This document shows positions 1 through 11,512 of a DNA stretch of 64,000 nucleotides, in pieces. Location of the stretch: assembly GCA_014058105.1 (NCBI GenBank), contig JACGCM010000750.1, forward strand, positions 682,001 to 746,000, written 5' to 3'. Both the position numbers and the translations under genes were made by a program. The notes beneath the pieces are model-generated. The model was not told the origin of the DNA. It was given only the letters and a program-made list of their open reading frames with translations, and did no database searches. The first letter of the stretch is position 1. Each line of letters opens with the position of its first letter. This DNA is from Kingdonia uniflora (Eukaryota > Streptophyta > Magnoliopsida > Ranunculales > Circaeasteraceae).

Positions 1-360
1 TTTGAACACGGGTGCAATATGCTATGAATCGATGAAACCAGAGACCGAGCTATTGCCAAACTCAGCCGCTACCATCTATCCCTCCAAAAGTCATATAACA
101 AGTGAGATCGGCCATGAAGTTTCAACATTGGAGATCTTGTACTTCGACGTGTCACAAAGTCTTTGAAGGCTCAAAATTGTGGCAAGCTAGCCGAATCTTA
201 GGAAGGACCCTATGTCGTTTGTGATTAAACCGACAAGGGTTTATACTACCTGATGACAGAAGACGGAGAACCTCTACCAAATCCATGGAATTCAATGTAG
301 TTTGTATCATACAATAGGCCACGACCTCCACCTTATTCCACCGATGTAGATACAATATAA
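1..360 (+). pseudogene. Integrase C-terminal end of element A
   Basis: This is the last ~110 codons of a gypsy pol polyprotein. The frame reads the usual C-terminal integrase signature: an IGDLVLRRV-like stretch, a KLAES-stop-EGPY block, then YYLMTEDGEPLPNPWNSM and a short tail ending at TAA 358-360. At least three in-frame stops interrupt it. The same segment recurs in element B at about 8850-9070 with different lesions, which confirms the family. There is no chromodomain after the GPY-like block, as in Tat and Athila lineages. Confidence 0.8.
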
Positions 361-399
361 TCAATGAACATATTTTCCTCTGAACTTATTCTCCTGTTT

Positions 400-1030
400 T
401 CCAGTAAATTCCTTGTTCTAACCTAAGTGCCATGTCAACCCTTCGACCCGACTGATACTTGGGGGTAACCTTGATAATTTTCAAGTCTCTAATTTTGAGC
501 AAACTCGATGGGTACGAATGGTTGACTGACCGAACCATTGAGAATATATTGGGGGTGACCACGTTATACTTCGATTAGGCTCAGGCCTTTGAAGTTCAGT
601 GAATTTCTTGGGTCTAACCTAAGTGTCATCCCAACCCTTCAACCCAACTAAGACTTGTGGGTGACTTTGAAAATTTTCAAGTCCCCAATTTCGAGCAAAC
701 TTGAGGGGCACGAATGGTCGACTGACTGGGCCCTCGAGAATGCATTGGGGGTGACAACGTACTACTTTGATCAGGCTCATGCCTTTAATGTCTAGCAAAT
801 TTCTTGGTTTACCCTAAGTATCATGTCAACCCTTCGACCGGAAAGATACAAGGGGGCGACCTTGAAATTTTTCAAGTCTCTAAAATTCGAGCAAACTCGA
901 GGGGAATGAATAGTCGAGAAACCTAACCCTTGAGAATGCATTGGGGGAGACAACATTCTACTTTGATCAGGCTCAGGCCTTCGAAGTCCAATAAATTTCT
1001 TGGTCCAACCCAAGTGTCACGTCCATCTCT
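400..1030 (+). repeat. Tandem array of ~195-bp units after pol (element A)
   Basis: The phrase CCTAAGTG(C/T)CAT recurs at 422, 618, 813 and, slightly changed, 1009, giving a 195-196 bp period. There are three full units plus partial ends. Each unit holds a TTTCAAGTC, a GAGCAAACT and a GATCAGGCTC block. Element B keeps about one unit at 9130-9300. Tandem arrays in the 3' untranslated zone are known for Tat/Ogre elements and can seed satellite DNA. Confidence 0.9.
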
Positions 1031-1292
1031 AAGCTGACAATCGGGGAACCATCTCAAAGTTCCTCAAGGTTTAATAATTCTACAAGCATGTTGCAGTTAC
1101 AACATATGCATATACAAGTATGCAAGAATATCAACAACTCTACTACACACAAGAAATCTCAGTACCGTATATATCAGAAAATCAGGTTCAATACAAATTA
1201 ATAAACAAATTCAAGTTCAACATCCATCAGCAAGTCAAATCAATCACAAGTTCACGGCTCAAGTGTAAAACAAGCTTAACATTGTTCAAACA

Positions 1293-3480
1293 TTACAACA
1301 CAATAGACAGATTCGAAAAAAAGTTTGGCACACCCAGTACAATACCCCATATCGGAGTAGCTACACCTTCTCCTCCTACAGGTTCCTTCACGCCAGCAGC
1401 TCCAGCGCCCTCAGTCGAAGGGTTCGGCACAGCAAAATTTGTGACCTTAGTACCAGTCCCAGCAGTAGCTGCTCCCACACTTATACCAGCAACATCTACT
1501 TCTATCCCCTCTGTCTGAACAACATCGCTAACATCAAGATCATTGGCTTTAGGTAAACGTTTTAAAGTTTCAGGATCATACCCCAAATCTTTGATGAGCT
1601 CCTTCAGCTGGACATTAGTCTCACATTCATCATCAAACTGCCCTTGGAAGGTCCCCCTCTATTCTTTCATGGCCTTATCTTTCTCAGCCAGCTTTGACTC
1701 TAGCACCCGCATATGGTTGTAATGCTGGGCTTCATGTGTCCTTTCGCATTCACCTCTGACAGTCCCTTGTTCTTGCTTCAAATTGTTAATCTCAGAAACC
1801 AGCGACGCTTTGGTCCCATGAGCAAGCTCCAGATTTTCAGGAGCCTATTTCAACTGCCGCGATGTTACCTTTTAGGCCTTGATGAAAGCCTGCGACCAAG
1901 CATCTGTCTGCTAGAATAGTCGAGTCATCAGTATCTCTCAAAGTATGATGCACTTAAGCAAAATTTTAGAATTTCAAAAGTAAAATTGTTACTTGATACA
2001 TCATCTAATTCATCCTCCTCTCAGCTTTGTCTGGGTTAGGGGCGTATAGCGTTGCCACCGAAATAGCCATGGCTCGATCCTGATCCTCTAGCTCGGCCTC
2101 TGTCAGTTCTTCATCCACATCCTCCGCATCATCCTCCCCCAGCGCTCAACGCCTCTTCCGCTGAGTTCCTTTGGCGGCTGCACCTTTGGAGATTCGAAAA
2201 AGACCTTCCCGTTCCATTTATAAGCCTGTGTCTAAGTCAGCTTCGATGAATGCCTCGAGGCATCACAGGTAACTTTGCACAGTAGTCCTGCCTGCTTTGG
2301 CACATGTTGCCCCTTGGGAACATAACTTACCTTCCTCGATATTTTCACTTTCTCCATTCCTTCGACACCTCTCTCTTTTGATGTTTCGGCGTAATGGGTA
2401 CATTTTAAAGTAGGGAATCTGTCTTCTTCCGCCTTTTACCCTTGATACCAAGCCCCTTGAACAAAGAGTTCACCCACTCCCCATCTGAGTTAATCAACTC
2501 GTCAATATAATCCCTCAATTTTTCCAAGTCAGGACACTAGGACCTGCAGAACAAACAGAAACGCGTTTTTCAGTCTATTTGATCAATACGTTAAAAAAAT
2601 CTTTGACAAACAACTTACTTTTATTATAGACCTTATGCTGTAACTTATAAGGATCCTCCCCTTCGATATTCTCATAGTTACCCCGTACTACAACTAGGTC
2701 TTTATCCCACCCTCGAACCGTCGAGTATAGATCAAAAAACCAAGGCCTATCTGCGTGACACATGATGTGATAGGTCCCTGCCGTCTAATTTGCTTTCCTG
2801 GAGTGGAACGATACAATATCGTACCATTTGATCAAGCTCCTTCCCTCACGTCCCGTTTAACATTCATACCCTCAACTACCTTCATCATTTCATAAAAATT
2901 CCCATTCATCTGGCACGGGGAAACTTCCCAAAAGTTTAGCATCTCCTTCACCAGCCTTCGGAGGGGTAGTTGCATTCCTAGTCAAATTTGGCCTCTATAG
3001 GCCATAATACCCTCTTGAGGTTTCGAATGGATGGTGTACCCTGACCCTGCAACATATAATATCACCCCTACCTTTGACAACTATAATTTACCAGCAAATT
3101 AATCTAGTCTCAGCTTCTCTCAAGCCGAGACAGCACCTGCGGCCTCTTCCGAATTCGTCAATTCCTCACTATGATAATTTTGCTCCCCCACTCCATTTTA
3201 TTAGCCGAAGGATCAATAATACCTTCGTGTCCTTCTCTCTTTCCTCCCTCCATCTCTTCCCCGTCACTCTCCTCGGTCACTAGTATATTGCGACGTTTAC
3301 TACTTGAACCCCAATTTCATGAACCACCATTTCTAATGAGGCATCCTTTACAATGTCTAACTCCTCTACACCGCTGCTCTCACCAATTGGAGCACGAAAA
3401 AATATACTAGCCTCATTTTCTTTGATCTTCTCTTCTACTAGCCTCAGTCTCGAAGATCGACGGGTACGTATCTTATCCTA
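1293..3480 (-). pseudogene. Antisense gene of element A: gypsy-type transposase-like domain plus coiled coil
   Basis: Reading right to left, a stretch at about 3060-2560 translates to a domain like the 'putative gypsy-type transposon' family (Pfam Transposase_28): an AYRGQ...LPLRRLVKEMLNFW block, then a PWFFDLYSTVRGWDKDLVVV block. A charged, basic region follows at 2451-2263, then a coiled-coil zone at 1950-1600. The tail is a 97-residue segment starting GYDPETLKRL and rich in Gly/Ala/Val, ending at 1293. Several stops and frame changes are present, some possibly intron edges. It converges on pol with the 195-bp array in between. The same gene recurs in B, C and G. Antisense ORFs of this kind are known in Tat elements; their function is unknown. 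Confidence 0.6.
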
Positions 3481-4649
3481 CAGAAGAAGAGGCACGCAAT
3501 TTAATCGATATATTTGACTATTACGTGTTAATAACTTATTTTCACCTACTCTCTCCAACTCAGACTATCATAGTCGAATAGTTGACTCTAATCCCTGTTA
3601 CGCCATCAATACCCTCAGATCCCCAAAAGGCTAGACACACAGATATATGGTTTCCCCCCATCCTCGGTCATATCATCACAACTATAAAACCCAATAGCTT
3701 TTACCCTAATATGTACTCTACATACATAAACAAAAGATGAAGCAGCAAGACAAAAATAAGATGACATACCTATTTGAGTAGAGTATTTGTCTTTCCTCTC
3801 AACAAGTCAGATGAACACAGCAACGATCGAGCTTTATGGAATAATGGCATATGTTTTCCTCCTCTAACTCTCTATTTTTTTTATATAAGTGGGTAAAGAG
3901 AAACAATTACCTTACTCTTGCCATTATATACACGTCCTCAAAATAATAAAACTGCCACGATTTCTATAACTGCTATCATTACCACTACCCCACTGCCCCT
4001 ACTTTTCGGTTGAGATGTGTTTTGTCGACTTTACCCTTCATTAACCCTACATGTACGTCTCACTCTCACATTCACATAATTTTTTATATAAACCAAGTCG
4101 AACCTTCTGATCCCCACTCGAAGCTGTCAAATCAAATTCTTACATCAAATCAACCTTTTATGTAATCCAAGGAAACACCTCGATGCCTACAGGGCACTTT
4201 GCCCTAGGCTCAGTACAGTTTCTAACATGCTAGCTGTTTGAATTATTAGTTCTGACAATCGAAGCCCACCTACCTTTAAATCCCCTTTTTCACCTCTTTG
4301 AATAATTGTCTACATCATGTCTCTAACTTTCACCCACAGATAACCTAATATTCACTTTCAAAATGTGTCAGTCATTCGATTTCTTTCATATTTGACATTC
4401 GACAAACTATTTTTGTGCCTAAATTACCTTCAAGTATTATGATGGTCTTTCTTGCACACAAACATTTTTGGTATTTAACTTCGACAGTCATCTTATAGAT
4501 TTTCAATTTTATTTGGGCAGACGCCCTTACACCGAAAAATAGAAGAAAATAATCAACATCAACAGAAAAAACAATAAACATTCCTACCTACCATCCTACA
4601 CCAGTACTTTCACCATATTAAAGAAGCCCCTATTTATAGAAGGGACACA
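3481..4649. other. Spacer of the antisense unit, no recognisable domain
   Basis: Both strands were read. The first ~300 bases match 33870-34050 of element B, showing it belongs to the element. A 69-codon minus frame at 4581-4372 shows no known motif. Nothing else is supported. Confidence 0.5.
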
Positions 4650-4967
4650 TCTTTAAGAACCTAGCATCAGCATCTTCCTTGTTCACCACCTCCTCAGTTA
4701 AAGACTCCAAAAAGGCGAATAGGTCGCTGGGGAGCAGGCTCATCATTTATAACACCCTCCACCTATACGCATAGGGAAACCCACTAATGGGCTCCCATGG
4801 CTCCAGTTTGAACAAATCCGGCATAACCTAATCAAGGCCTCAATCACCAAAAAACCTTTGCTTCAGCTCGAGCGTTTTCTCCCGTATACAAAGGTCCATT
4901 GTCACCCGGGTTTCTGGCCCCTGATGTAAGGAGTATCTTCGCTATTATGGGTAGAAGATGAAGACAT
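4650..4967 (-). pseudogene. Small antisense ORF 2 of element A (duplicated family)
   Basis: A start codon at 4967 opens a frame beginning MSSSSTHNSEDTP; a neighbouring frame then carries LELKQRFFGD, then MPDLFKLEPWEPI and a W/L-rich tail. It resembles the small ORF at 5924-5577 (LKLKFFGD, MPDLVEMEP) and the one in element B at 35735-35439 (LPDLIDMNREE). Stops and a frameshift inactivate it. The protein is not one I recognise; short length and repeated occurrence next to the 3' LTR are what can be seen. Confidence 0.45.
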
Positions 4968-5576
4968 GTTTACACAGAAAGAGTATAAACGTCTTAAATT
5001 CTCACAAAACACCCTACTTATACCTGGAGGCTAATGCATTTAAACCCTCCTTAACCAGAACCCACATTTATCACAGTCTTAAGTGTTTCCCCAAAAATCT
5101 TAATAGTCAAACCTTTTAAACTTCCCAGACTCAACCGTTTTATCAGCATACGCACTCAAAACCTATTCCTGATTTTTTACAATCGATACATCCCGAGTCT
5201 CAAACCCTCAACCCCTATATATGCTTTTTCCTACAAACTTACCGATATATACATCGATCTTCGAGAACTCCAAGTTAATTATTCATCCCAGGTCAACTAT
5301 TAACCAAGGCCTTCGATAAATGCGATAATTCAAAATACTTTTCCCCTCGTAGGGTACTGTTTCTACCATTTACCCTTCATTCAAAAGCCTAACAGTCTAT
5401 TCGCCTACCATATTTATCAGATGTAAAACACATTATTCCATTAAATTACCTTTTCATTTCATTACTTCATTCATACAAAAGAAGCGAGAAGGGAAGAAGA
5501 GAAGAATACACAGACTTCAACAAAACATAACAGAAAAACTTTGAACACCCCATACAAAACAAATCCCATCACCATC

Positions 5577-5924
5577 TTACGAAGAGCTCGCCCTATTTTT
5601 AGACGGACCAGCTCTTCCCGCCGAGCCCTGCTCATCCTTCAATAACTGATCCTCTTCCTGCACAATACGCTCGGCCAAACCCGACAGAAAGAGGTAACGT
5701 TCTTCGGCAGCTGTAAACCTCTACTGTATCATCCCCCACAAGTACGTATAGGAGTGCCTATTGATATGTTCCCTAGGTTCCATCTCCACCAGGTCTGGCA
5801 TGTTCCAGTCGAGCTCCTTGTCACCAAAAAACTTCAGCTTCAGTTAAGCCATTTTCCATCCAATTTGACGGTCTTTGGCAAATCCCATCCTTCACTGATA
5901 ACGCGTGTTGGGAGTAGTATCCAT
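5577..5924 (-). pseudogene. Small antisense ORF 1 of element A (duplicated family)
   Basis: A frame of 116 codons runs from ATG at 5924 to TAA at 5577, with three internal stops. Visible blocks are LKLKFFGDKELDWNMPDL, VEMEPREHIN and a Glu-rich LSGLAERIVQEEDQL. It is the copy nearest the 3' LTR, about 260 bp from the polypurine tract. Related frames lie at 4967-4650 (A), 35735-35439 (B) and probably 32890-32621 (C). No known domain recognised. Confidence 0.5.
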
Positions 5925-6166
5925 AATTTTTTTTACGAAATGTAGAGGAAGAGAGTGAATATGAAGAGTATACAGTGTTACCTCATCACAAACCATATTT
6001 ATATCCTCATTAACATCATTTATTACTTCGTAATCACCATAACTTCGTAATTATCTTCCTTTATTACCTTCCTCAGAAACGTAATATACATCAGTCAACT
6101 GTTCAACTTCCAACAACAAATAGTTTTTCTCAGTAAATGCCTCTACACCTATCTTTGAGCCCCTTG

Positions 6167-6181
6167 CTGAGAGGGGGTAAA
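6167..6181 (+). promoter_or_regulatory. Polypurine tract of element A
   Basis: GAGAGGGGGTAA lies immediately before the LTR start TGTTGTAGCC at 6182. Element B has AAAGGGGGTGAG in the same position. It primes plus-strand DNA synthesis in LTR elements. Confidence 0.75.
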
Positions 6182-6919
6182 TGTTGTAGCCTACTCACAG
6201 CCTTTTAGCTCCAGTTGAACACTTGAAGGCTACATCAAAGCCTACATGAATACCTCGAAGCCCAATCAATCCGTAAACAAGCTTCCTAAGACTACATGAA
6301 CTTTGACTATGAACAAGCCTTGAAGACAAAGGCAGATCTGTCAGCACACAAACCCCACATCAACATCAGAAATACTTCGACCATAGTTGTACATCGTCAA
6401 AGGCAGACATGTCAGATAAGCCAGCTCACCAGACAAGAACGATGTCATTATTGGTCCTGACGACTACAGTTGTAGAACCAGCAATGGCTACAGTGTCAGA
6501 GCACAGTGTCAGACCCAACATTAACGGCGTCAACACTAACTCTGAGATATCCGCCTGATACCCGGAGGATACACCTATAATTTGACCTTCCTTGGAGACT
6601 CAACCCTTCATATGTTCTATAAATAGGAGAGAGGGGGAACCAAGGAGAGGTTAAAAATTCTCTCCCCAGAACCCTTGCGGTTTACCTTGGACCATTCTAA
6701 AAATTACCCAGTACTTGAAACGTTGACTACTCGACAGTTATATCAATTCTCTTAAAAATCTTCATCAGAGGTCATGGAGTGTCCCATTCTAGGCCTCTAT
6801 GCAAGTATATTATCAGTAGATTATTCGTATTATTGATTATATGCTTGACCCCTTTGATAGAAGATAAATCTCGTGGTATAAGAGCCAACTTCCCCTCCTT
6901 GCGAAGTTAGGCCCCTACA
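6182..6919 (+). repeat. 3' LTR of element A
   Basis: Starts TGTTGTAGCCTACTCACAGC and ends GGCCCCTACA, so it has TG...CA ends. It aligns with the LTR at 35991-36598 at both ends (TGTAGTAGCCTACTCGCAG start; GATTAGGCCCCTAGA end). It is 738 bp against 608 bp, so the two differ by an indel. A TATA-like TATAAATA lies at 6618-6625 and a leader with CCCAGAACCC follows. Confidence 0.8.
6618..6625 (+). promoter_or_regulatory. TATA-like box in the LTR of element A
   Basis: TATAAATA followed by a purine-rich leader. The same box (TATAAATAG) recurs in the LTR at 35991-36598 near 36280. Confidence 0.55.
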
Positions 6920-6924
6920 CCAAG

Positions 6925-7875
6925 AGTTATATTGGCTAACCACCAATAATGAGTACACTAGTAAAAGGTGAACTAATTTCCCTCTATCTAACAATGACAG
7001 ACAAATTCTTAAGTTCGACCCTCATACAGTCAGATCAAGGCATCGAAATACCATTATACTTTATCAACGAAACTTTGACCTCAGCCGAAACCATATATAC
7101 GAAACTCTAAAAACTTCTACTTAACCTCGTCTACACTTCCAGAAAGCCCAAACCATACTTCCAGGCACACCGAATAAGGGTGATCACGAGCTACCCCCTT
7201 CGAGAAGTTCATGACAAACAAGATAGATCCAGACGGGTACAATAATGGTTCGTCTACCTCGACAAACATGATATTATTTTTGAGTAGTATATATCTTAGA
7301 AACGTTAAGCAGTTGCAAACTTTCTAGCCGATTTCCCAGCAGAAAATGCCGATTGGGAAGAGCATGGAGATGAAATCCTAGATGAACAAATTGAACAAAC
7401 AGACCCATGAAACCCTAGTTACATTCATCGATGGCTCAGTCGGCCCAAGTGGTTCCGAAATAGGTATCATCCTAGTTACACTATCCAATGATCATCTTAA
7501 GAGGGCAATCAAGTTTAACTTCAAATGTACCTACAACGAAGCTGAATACGAAGCTTTAATCCATGGTCTCAATATGGACCTCGATTTGGGCGTGCCCAAG
7601 TTAGTCATGTTTACTAACTCGCAACTGGTCTAAAGATATTATACTGGAGAAAACCAGGCAAATGGTCGAATGGGAGAATATGTTAAGCTCGTTCGCAAAT
7701 GCATAGGTCATTTTCCTGAATGTTTTTTGATAACACATTATCCTCGGGCAAATAATAGATACGCCGACGCTCTCGCCTACATTGCTGTAATATTAGGCCA
7801 GTCTGATCTAGAAAGCTCGACATTGAAGTACTCGAGTACCTAAGTATTGACTGAATGGAAATCAATACTATCAAT
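6925..7875 (+). pseudogene. RNase H region of element B pol
   Basis: It begins mid-protein after A's LTR. The tether reads STLVKGELISLYLTM and YFINETLTSAETIYTKL, typical of the region between RT and RNase H in Tat pol. RNase H then reads TFIDGSVGPSGSEIGI (first Asp), NEAEYEALIHGL (Glu), VMFTNSQLV and RYADALAYIA (last Asp). The third acidic residue is lost: the usual TDS is TNS at about 7613-7621. In-frame stops follow, for example right after NSQLV. Inactive. Confidence 0.8.
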
Positions 7876-7879
7876 ACTG

Positions 7880-9070
7880 GGGGGTGAGAGTATCAATCCC
7901 AAAGACTGATACACCCCTTTCTTTGTGTATTTTTGCAACAAAACCCTACCAACTGAACTGAGGGCAAAACACTCACTATTGGAGAATTGCCAAAGGTACT
8001 CCATCCTCCAAGGCTCACATACCACAGGAAGATCCATGGCACTGCATGCAATAATATAAGTGCTATTATGGCTGAATATGAAGAAGCAGGCAGAAGACTA
8101 AGCAAAGCATTACGATAAGTGCTAGCGACACGGCCATGATATCAGAAGCCCTTTATAAGATCTCCACTGCAGCCTAGTTTTTGGCCTCTTAAATGATGGG
8201 TCATCGATCTGGTGGGCCTGTTCCCAAAAGTTTTAGGTAAGAGAGAGCAGGTCCTCGAAGCTGCGAACTACTTCAGCAAATGGTTTGAAGCAGTACCGTT
8301 ATACAAAATAAGAGAAGAAGTAGTTAAGTTCTTGTGGGAGATCATAATTACACAATTCAGATCACCTCACATGATCTGATGTGACAATGGACCACAGTTT
8401 GTGGGAAATATGATCAGAACATTCTTAAAGAAGTACAACATCATTCTTTTGCCCTCCACGCCTTACTAGCCACAAGGAAATGGCCAGGTCGAAGCTATCA
8501 GTAAAACCATAGTCGACGGCTTTAAGAAATGTGTCGATAATAAGAAGGGACGATGGGTACAAGAGCTGCAACACGTCCTCTGGGCTTATCGCTCAATACC
8601 AAGAAAACCAGTAGGTTACACTCCTTTTCTACTAGCATATGAAACTGAAGCAATCCTACCAACTCAGTTCGAAGTCCATATAAGAGACCTCAAACTTCCA
8701 GACAAAGAAGGCGAGTTCCAACTCGCCTGGAACATGCCATGGATTGACGAGACCTAAGTAAGAACCCTGGTTAACCTTGACTGATGCCACAATTCACTAA
8801 AGAAGTTATACAATAAAGCGGTTAATCCTTAAAAATTTTCCATTGGAGACTTTGGCCTTCGAAGAGTTAGCCCCTCCTCGAAACGCTAGAAACTTGGCAT
8901 AATCTTGGGAAGGACCATACATCGTATATGAAAAAATAGAAAAATGATTCTACTATCTCATAACCGAAGACGAAGAACCCCTGCTAAACCCCTGGAGCGC
9001 GATGTAGTTAGTTTCCTACAACAAAAGATGGCCACAACTACTTATCACAGTTGTAACCGAAGCATTGTGA
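7880..9070 (+). pseudogene. Integrase region of element B pol
   Basis: The zinc-binding N-terminus is badly decayed. The core is well preserved: WVIDLVG with Asp at 8206-8208, CDNGPQFVG with Asp at 8383-8385, and GNGQVEA with Glu at 8491-8493, so the DDE triad is still encoded. LQHVLWAYRSIPRKPVGYTP and LLAYETEAILP follow, as in Tat pol. The C-terminal part mirrors element A's tail (TEDEEPLLNPWSAM). Stops occur near 8379, 8468, 8756 and later. No chromodomain. Confidence 0.85.
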
Positions 9071-9129
9071 ATCAATAAAACAACTTCTTTTTGCTGAACC
9101 ACTATCATTTTGCCTATTCATCTACTACA

Positions 9130-9400
9130 ATCAATCCCCATGAACTTCTTGAGTCGGTCAAACCTAAGTATCAAGTCAAACCTTCGACCCGACTAATACT
9201 TGTGGGCGACTTCAAAGTTTTTCAAGGTTCTTAATTTAGTGAATCCAAGTGGCATGAATAATCGGATGATTAAATACTTTGGGGCAACCTCGAATATGAT
9301 TACGACTCCAGAGCTAACCTCAAAGCCTCATGAACATAGGGGAAACCTCAAAGTTTTTTAAGGATCCTCTGGGCCTGCATAACTGAATTCCTAACCAGAT
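9130..9400 (+). repeat. Single post-pol repeat unit of element B
   Basis: It matches the 195-bp unit of element A (AACCTAAGTATCAAGTCAAA, then CTTCGACCCGACTAATACTT), but only about one unit is present before the similarity fades. This gives a copy-number difference between two members of the same family. Confidence 0.7.
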
Positions 9401-9574
9401 CCAATACAACAGTTTTGACCAAGGCAGTTCACACTTCAATCAATATACATTCAGACATAAGAAAATAGATAATAATTATAGAACAAAGTCACCATTCAAA
9501 CTCAACGCAAAAACATGATTGGCTCAATATTTACAAAATTAAACCCAAAAGGCAGGAAAATATCATTGGTTCTT

Positions 9575-10261
9575 ACTTAAACAATAACTTATACATGAGG
9601 GGATTGCTTTGATCCTTCTCATTGGTCTCGGCAGCACCAATACCTTGGTTTAAGCCAGTATCAAGAGCTGCGACCTAGTTCTCGACGATTGGATCCCCCA
9701 CTGGATAACTGTACTCTACCACTCCAGCCAGGATCAAGTCATCCGCCACTGGATTCAGGAAGGGGTCTGAAGGATAAAGTTTGAAGGTGTCTAGGTCATA
9801 GCCCAGGTCATCAATGAATTGCTTCAGGGGAGTTGTCCACCTAAAACCTCGCATGGTTCTCCCTCAATTTATCCTCGAGCTCCTCCACCTTCGTGTTTTG
9901 ACGCTCGACTATGGCAAGATTTTCCCTTGCCAAATCAGCTTGCGTTTGAACCAGATGATACTCCAATTTAAAAATGTGGGTGTTTAGTGATATTATGGTC
10001 TTCTTAGCAAGCTCCTTAGCTTCAGTCGCGTCCTTCAACATTTGGCAAACTCCCTTATAGGCCTTCTTGAAAGAAAACATCCAAGCATGAACCTAGAATA
10101 ATATACTATCAAGAAATCAATATTTAAAGTAGAAACTAAGAAAAAGTATTTAACAAGCTGCACAACACATTTTTACCTATCTTATGGCCACTTCGATGCA
10201 ACGCCCAACTTCATCTGGATTATATACACACAGATTTACCATTGACTCAGTAGTAGCTCGG
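9575..10261 (-). pseudogene. Antisense gene of element B, coiled-coil and C-terminal part
   Basis: The minus frame from 10080 to 9841 reads as an 80-residue coiled coil (FKKAYKGVCQMLKDATEAK... VEELEDKLREN) rich in Ala, Leu, Glu and Lys with heptad spacing. A following segment contains FIDDLGYDLDTFKLYP, which matches GYDPETLKRLP in A, and an acidic Val/Gly tail to about 9580. The upstream half of the gene is displaced to 18279-19573 by element D and to 33847 onward by element C. The product is unknown; coiled-coil tails are common in Tat antisense proteins. Confidence 0.55.
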
Positions 10262-10266
10262 GCAGC

Positions 10267-11499
10267 TGATAAGAGGTTTTTAGGGCCTCTACAAAATATC
10301 TGCCCAAAGTTACGGTTGCTGAATTATAGTACGGATGAATGGGATCGAATCCACAAGGAGGTTTGGGAAAACAAATACTTTCTGCGCCCAATAACGATTT
10401 TATACGAGATAAATCTAAGAAAAATAAATAAAAACTAATTATAAAACTTAATAAGGGAGTGAGCTAAGGCATGGACTTGGCCTCTACCTTTTAAGGCACT
10501 AATCGATATATAACTAGATCCTAATATCTCCACTCATCATATGTTCGTGTTATGACACATACGATGTTGTAAAATAAACTACAAAATCTATGGCCAAACA
10601 TTTAGTGGTTATGATTTTAAGAGATGGTGAACAGTGTCTTAGAGAATTATCAACTCAACCATGGCCAGGCTTGAGTGAGTTCTCTAATATTTTATCTTGT
10701 TTAGATCTCCAAATCAAGTGTATGGTTAGTAGCCCTTTTTTGTATCCAAAGTTATTGTACACCAAATCGAAGCAGTGGTCAGACCTTCGATATGATGCAC
10801 TAACTTATCAATTATAAAGTACTAAGAGAAAAATAATTAAAACCTAATTATTATCAACTATTGTTCATCCAAGAAGAGGCCTCATCCTAGCCTTAACTAG
10901 GAGATTAACCGCTCATTTAAGAATTTATCGCATTAACAACTAAAAAAGACATTAACAAAAATTAAACTAAAAGAGAAGAAAAGACAATTAAATAAAACTT
11001 ATGACTTCATTTCTTCTAAACTTGCTCTAATATGAGATGCTCCATTACAATGAGGGGAGAGTTCCTTTTATAGGAGAAGGAACCTAAATTTAGAAACTAT
11101 ACATTAAATTGTAAAGAATATTTTTAGCCAATCTTCTAAGATTCTTACATAAAATTCCCTTAAGTGATGTAAATATCTTTCATCATGGAAACTCTTGCAT
11201 ATATCTTCAATATAATTTTTTTTCAAAGATCTTGGATGTAATATATTTTTTGATCTTATTCTCCAAGAATATTTGTGTATATATTTCTTCAATCTTGAGA
11301 CCAAATATATTGTGTATTTGGCATTTTGTGCTATGAACTTCTAGAGACACTTTTACTTGACTTTAAGAGCTTGGTTTCAAATAACCATCTCCAATAGCTA
11401 CAATAAAACAAACGCTCATAAGTACCTTAAATTAAATATAATGGATGACTCAAATATATGTTCGGGTATATTAAAAATGTCATTATTACGCGCTCATCA
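10267..11499 (-). repeat. 3' LTR of element D
   Basis: 1233 bp. Plus-strand ends are TGATAAGAGG and CGCTCATCA; on the element's strand it starts TGATGAGCG. It pairs with 17018-18273 along its whole length. On the minus strand a TATA-like CTATAAAAGG lies near 11072-11081. Confidence 0.93.
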
Positions 11500-11512
11500 A
11501 ATACCCCCAAAC
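11500..11512 (-). promoter_or_regulatory. Polypurine tract of element D
   Basis: On the minus strand the bases AGTTTGGGGGTATT abut the 3' LTR start TGATGAGCG, the usual arrangement in Athila-like elements. Confidence 0.85.

Larger units (their letters stand above)
1..6919 (+). mobile_element. Element A: Tat-type Ty3/gypsy retrotransposon, 3' part
   Basis: Only the 3' part is in the window. In order it holds the end of the integrase, a tandem-repeat zone, an antisense gene, a polypurine tract and a 3' LTR (6182-6919). The base after the LTR falls in the middle of another copy's reverse transcriptase/RNase H reading frame (element B), so A is inserted in B. Its expected 5-bp target duplication at 6920-6924 (CCAAG) has its partner outside the window. 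Tat lineage is inferred from the pol layout without a chromodomain, the repeats after pol and the antisense gene. All coding parts are broken. Confidence 0.8.

Noticed and set aside
1120..1518. 132-codon plus-strand open frame
   Set aside because: It overlaps the antisense gene's C-terminal segment on the other strand, has low-complexity Pro/Ala/Thr composition there and no family motif; taken as a shadow.
8880..9070. Chromodomain at the end of integrase
   Set aside because: The sequence after the GPY-like block ends within ~60 codons without aromatic-cage residues; absence fits the Tat lineage.
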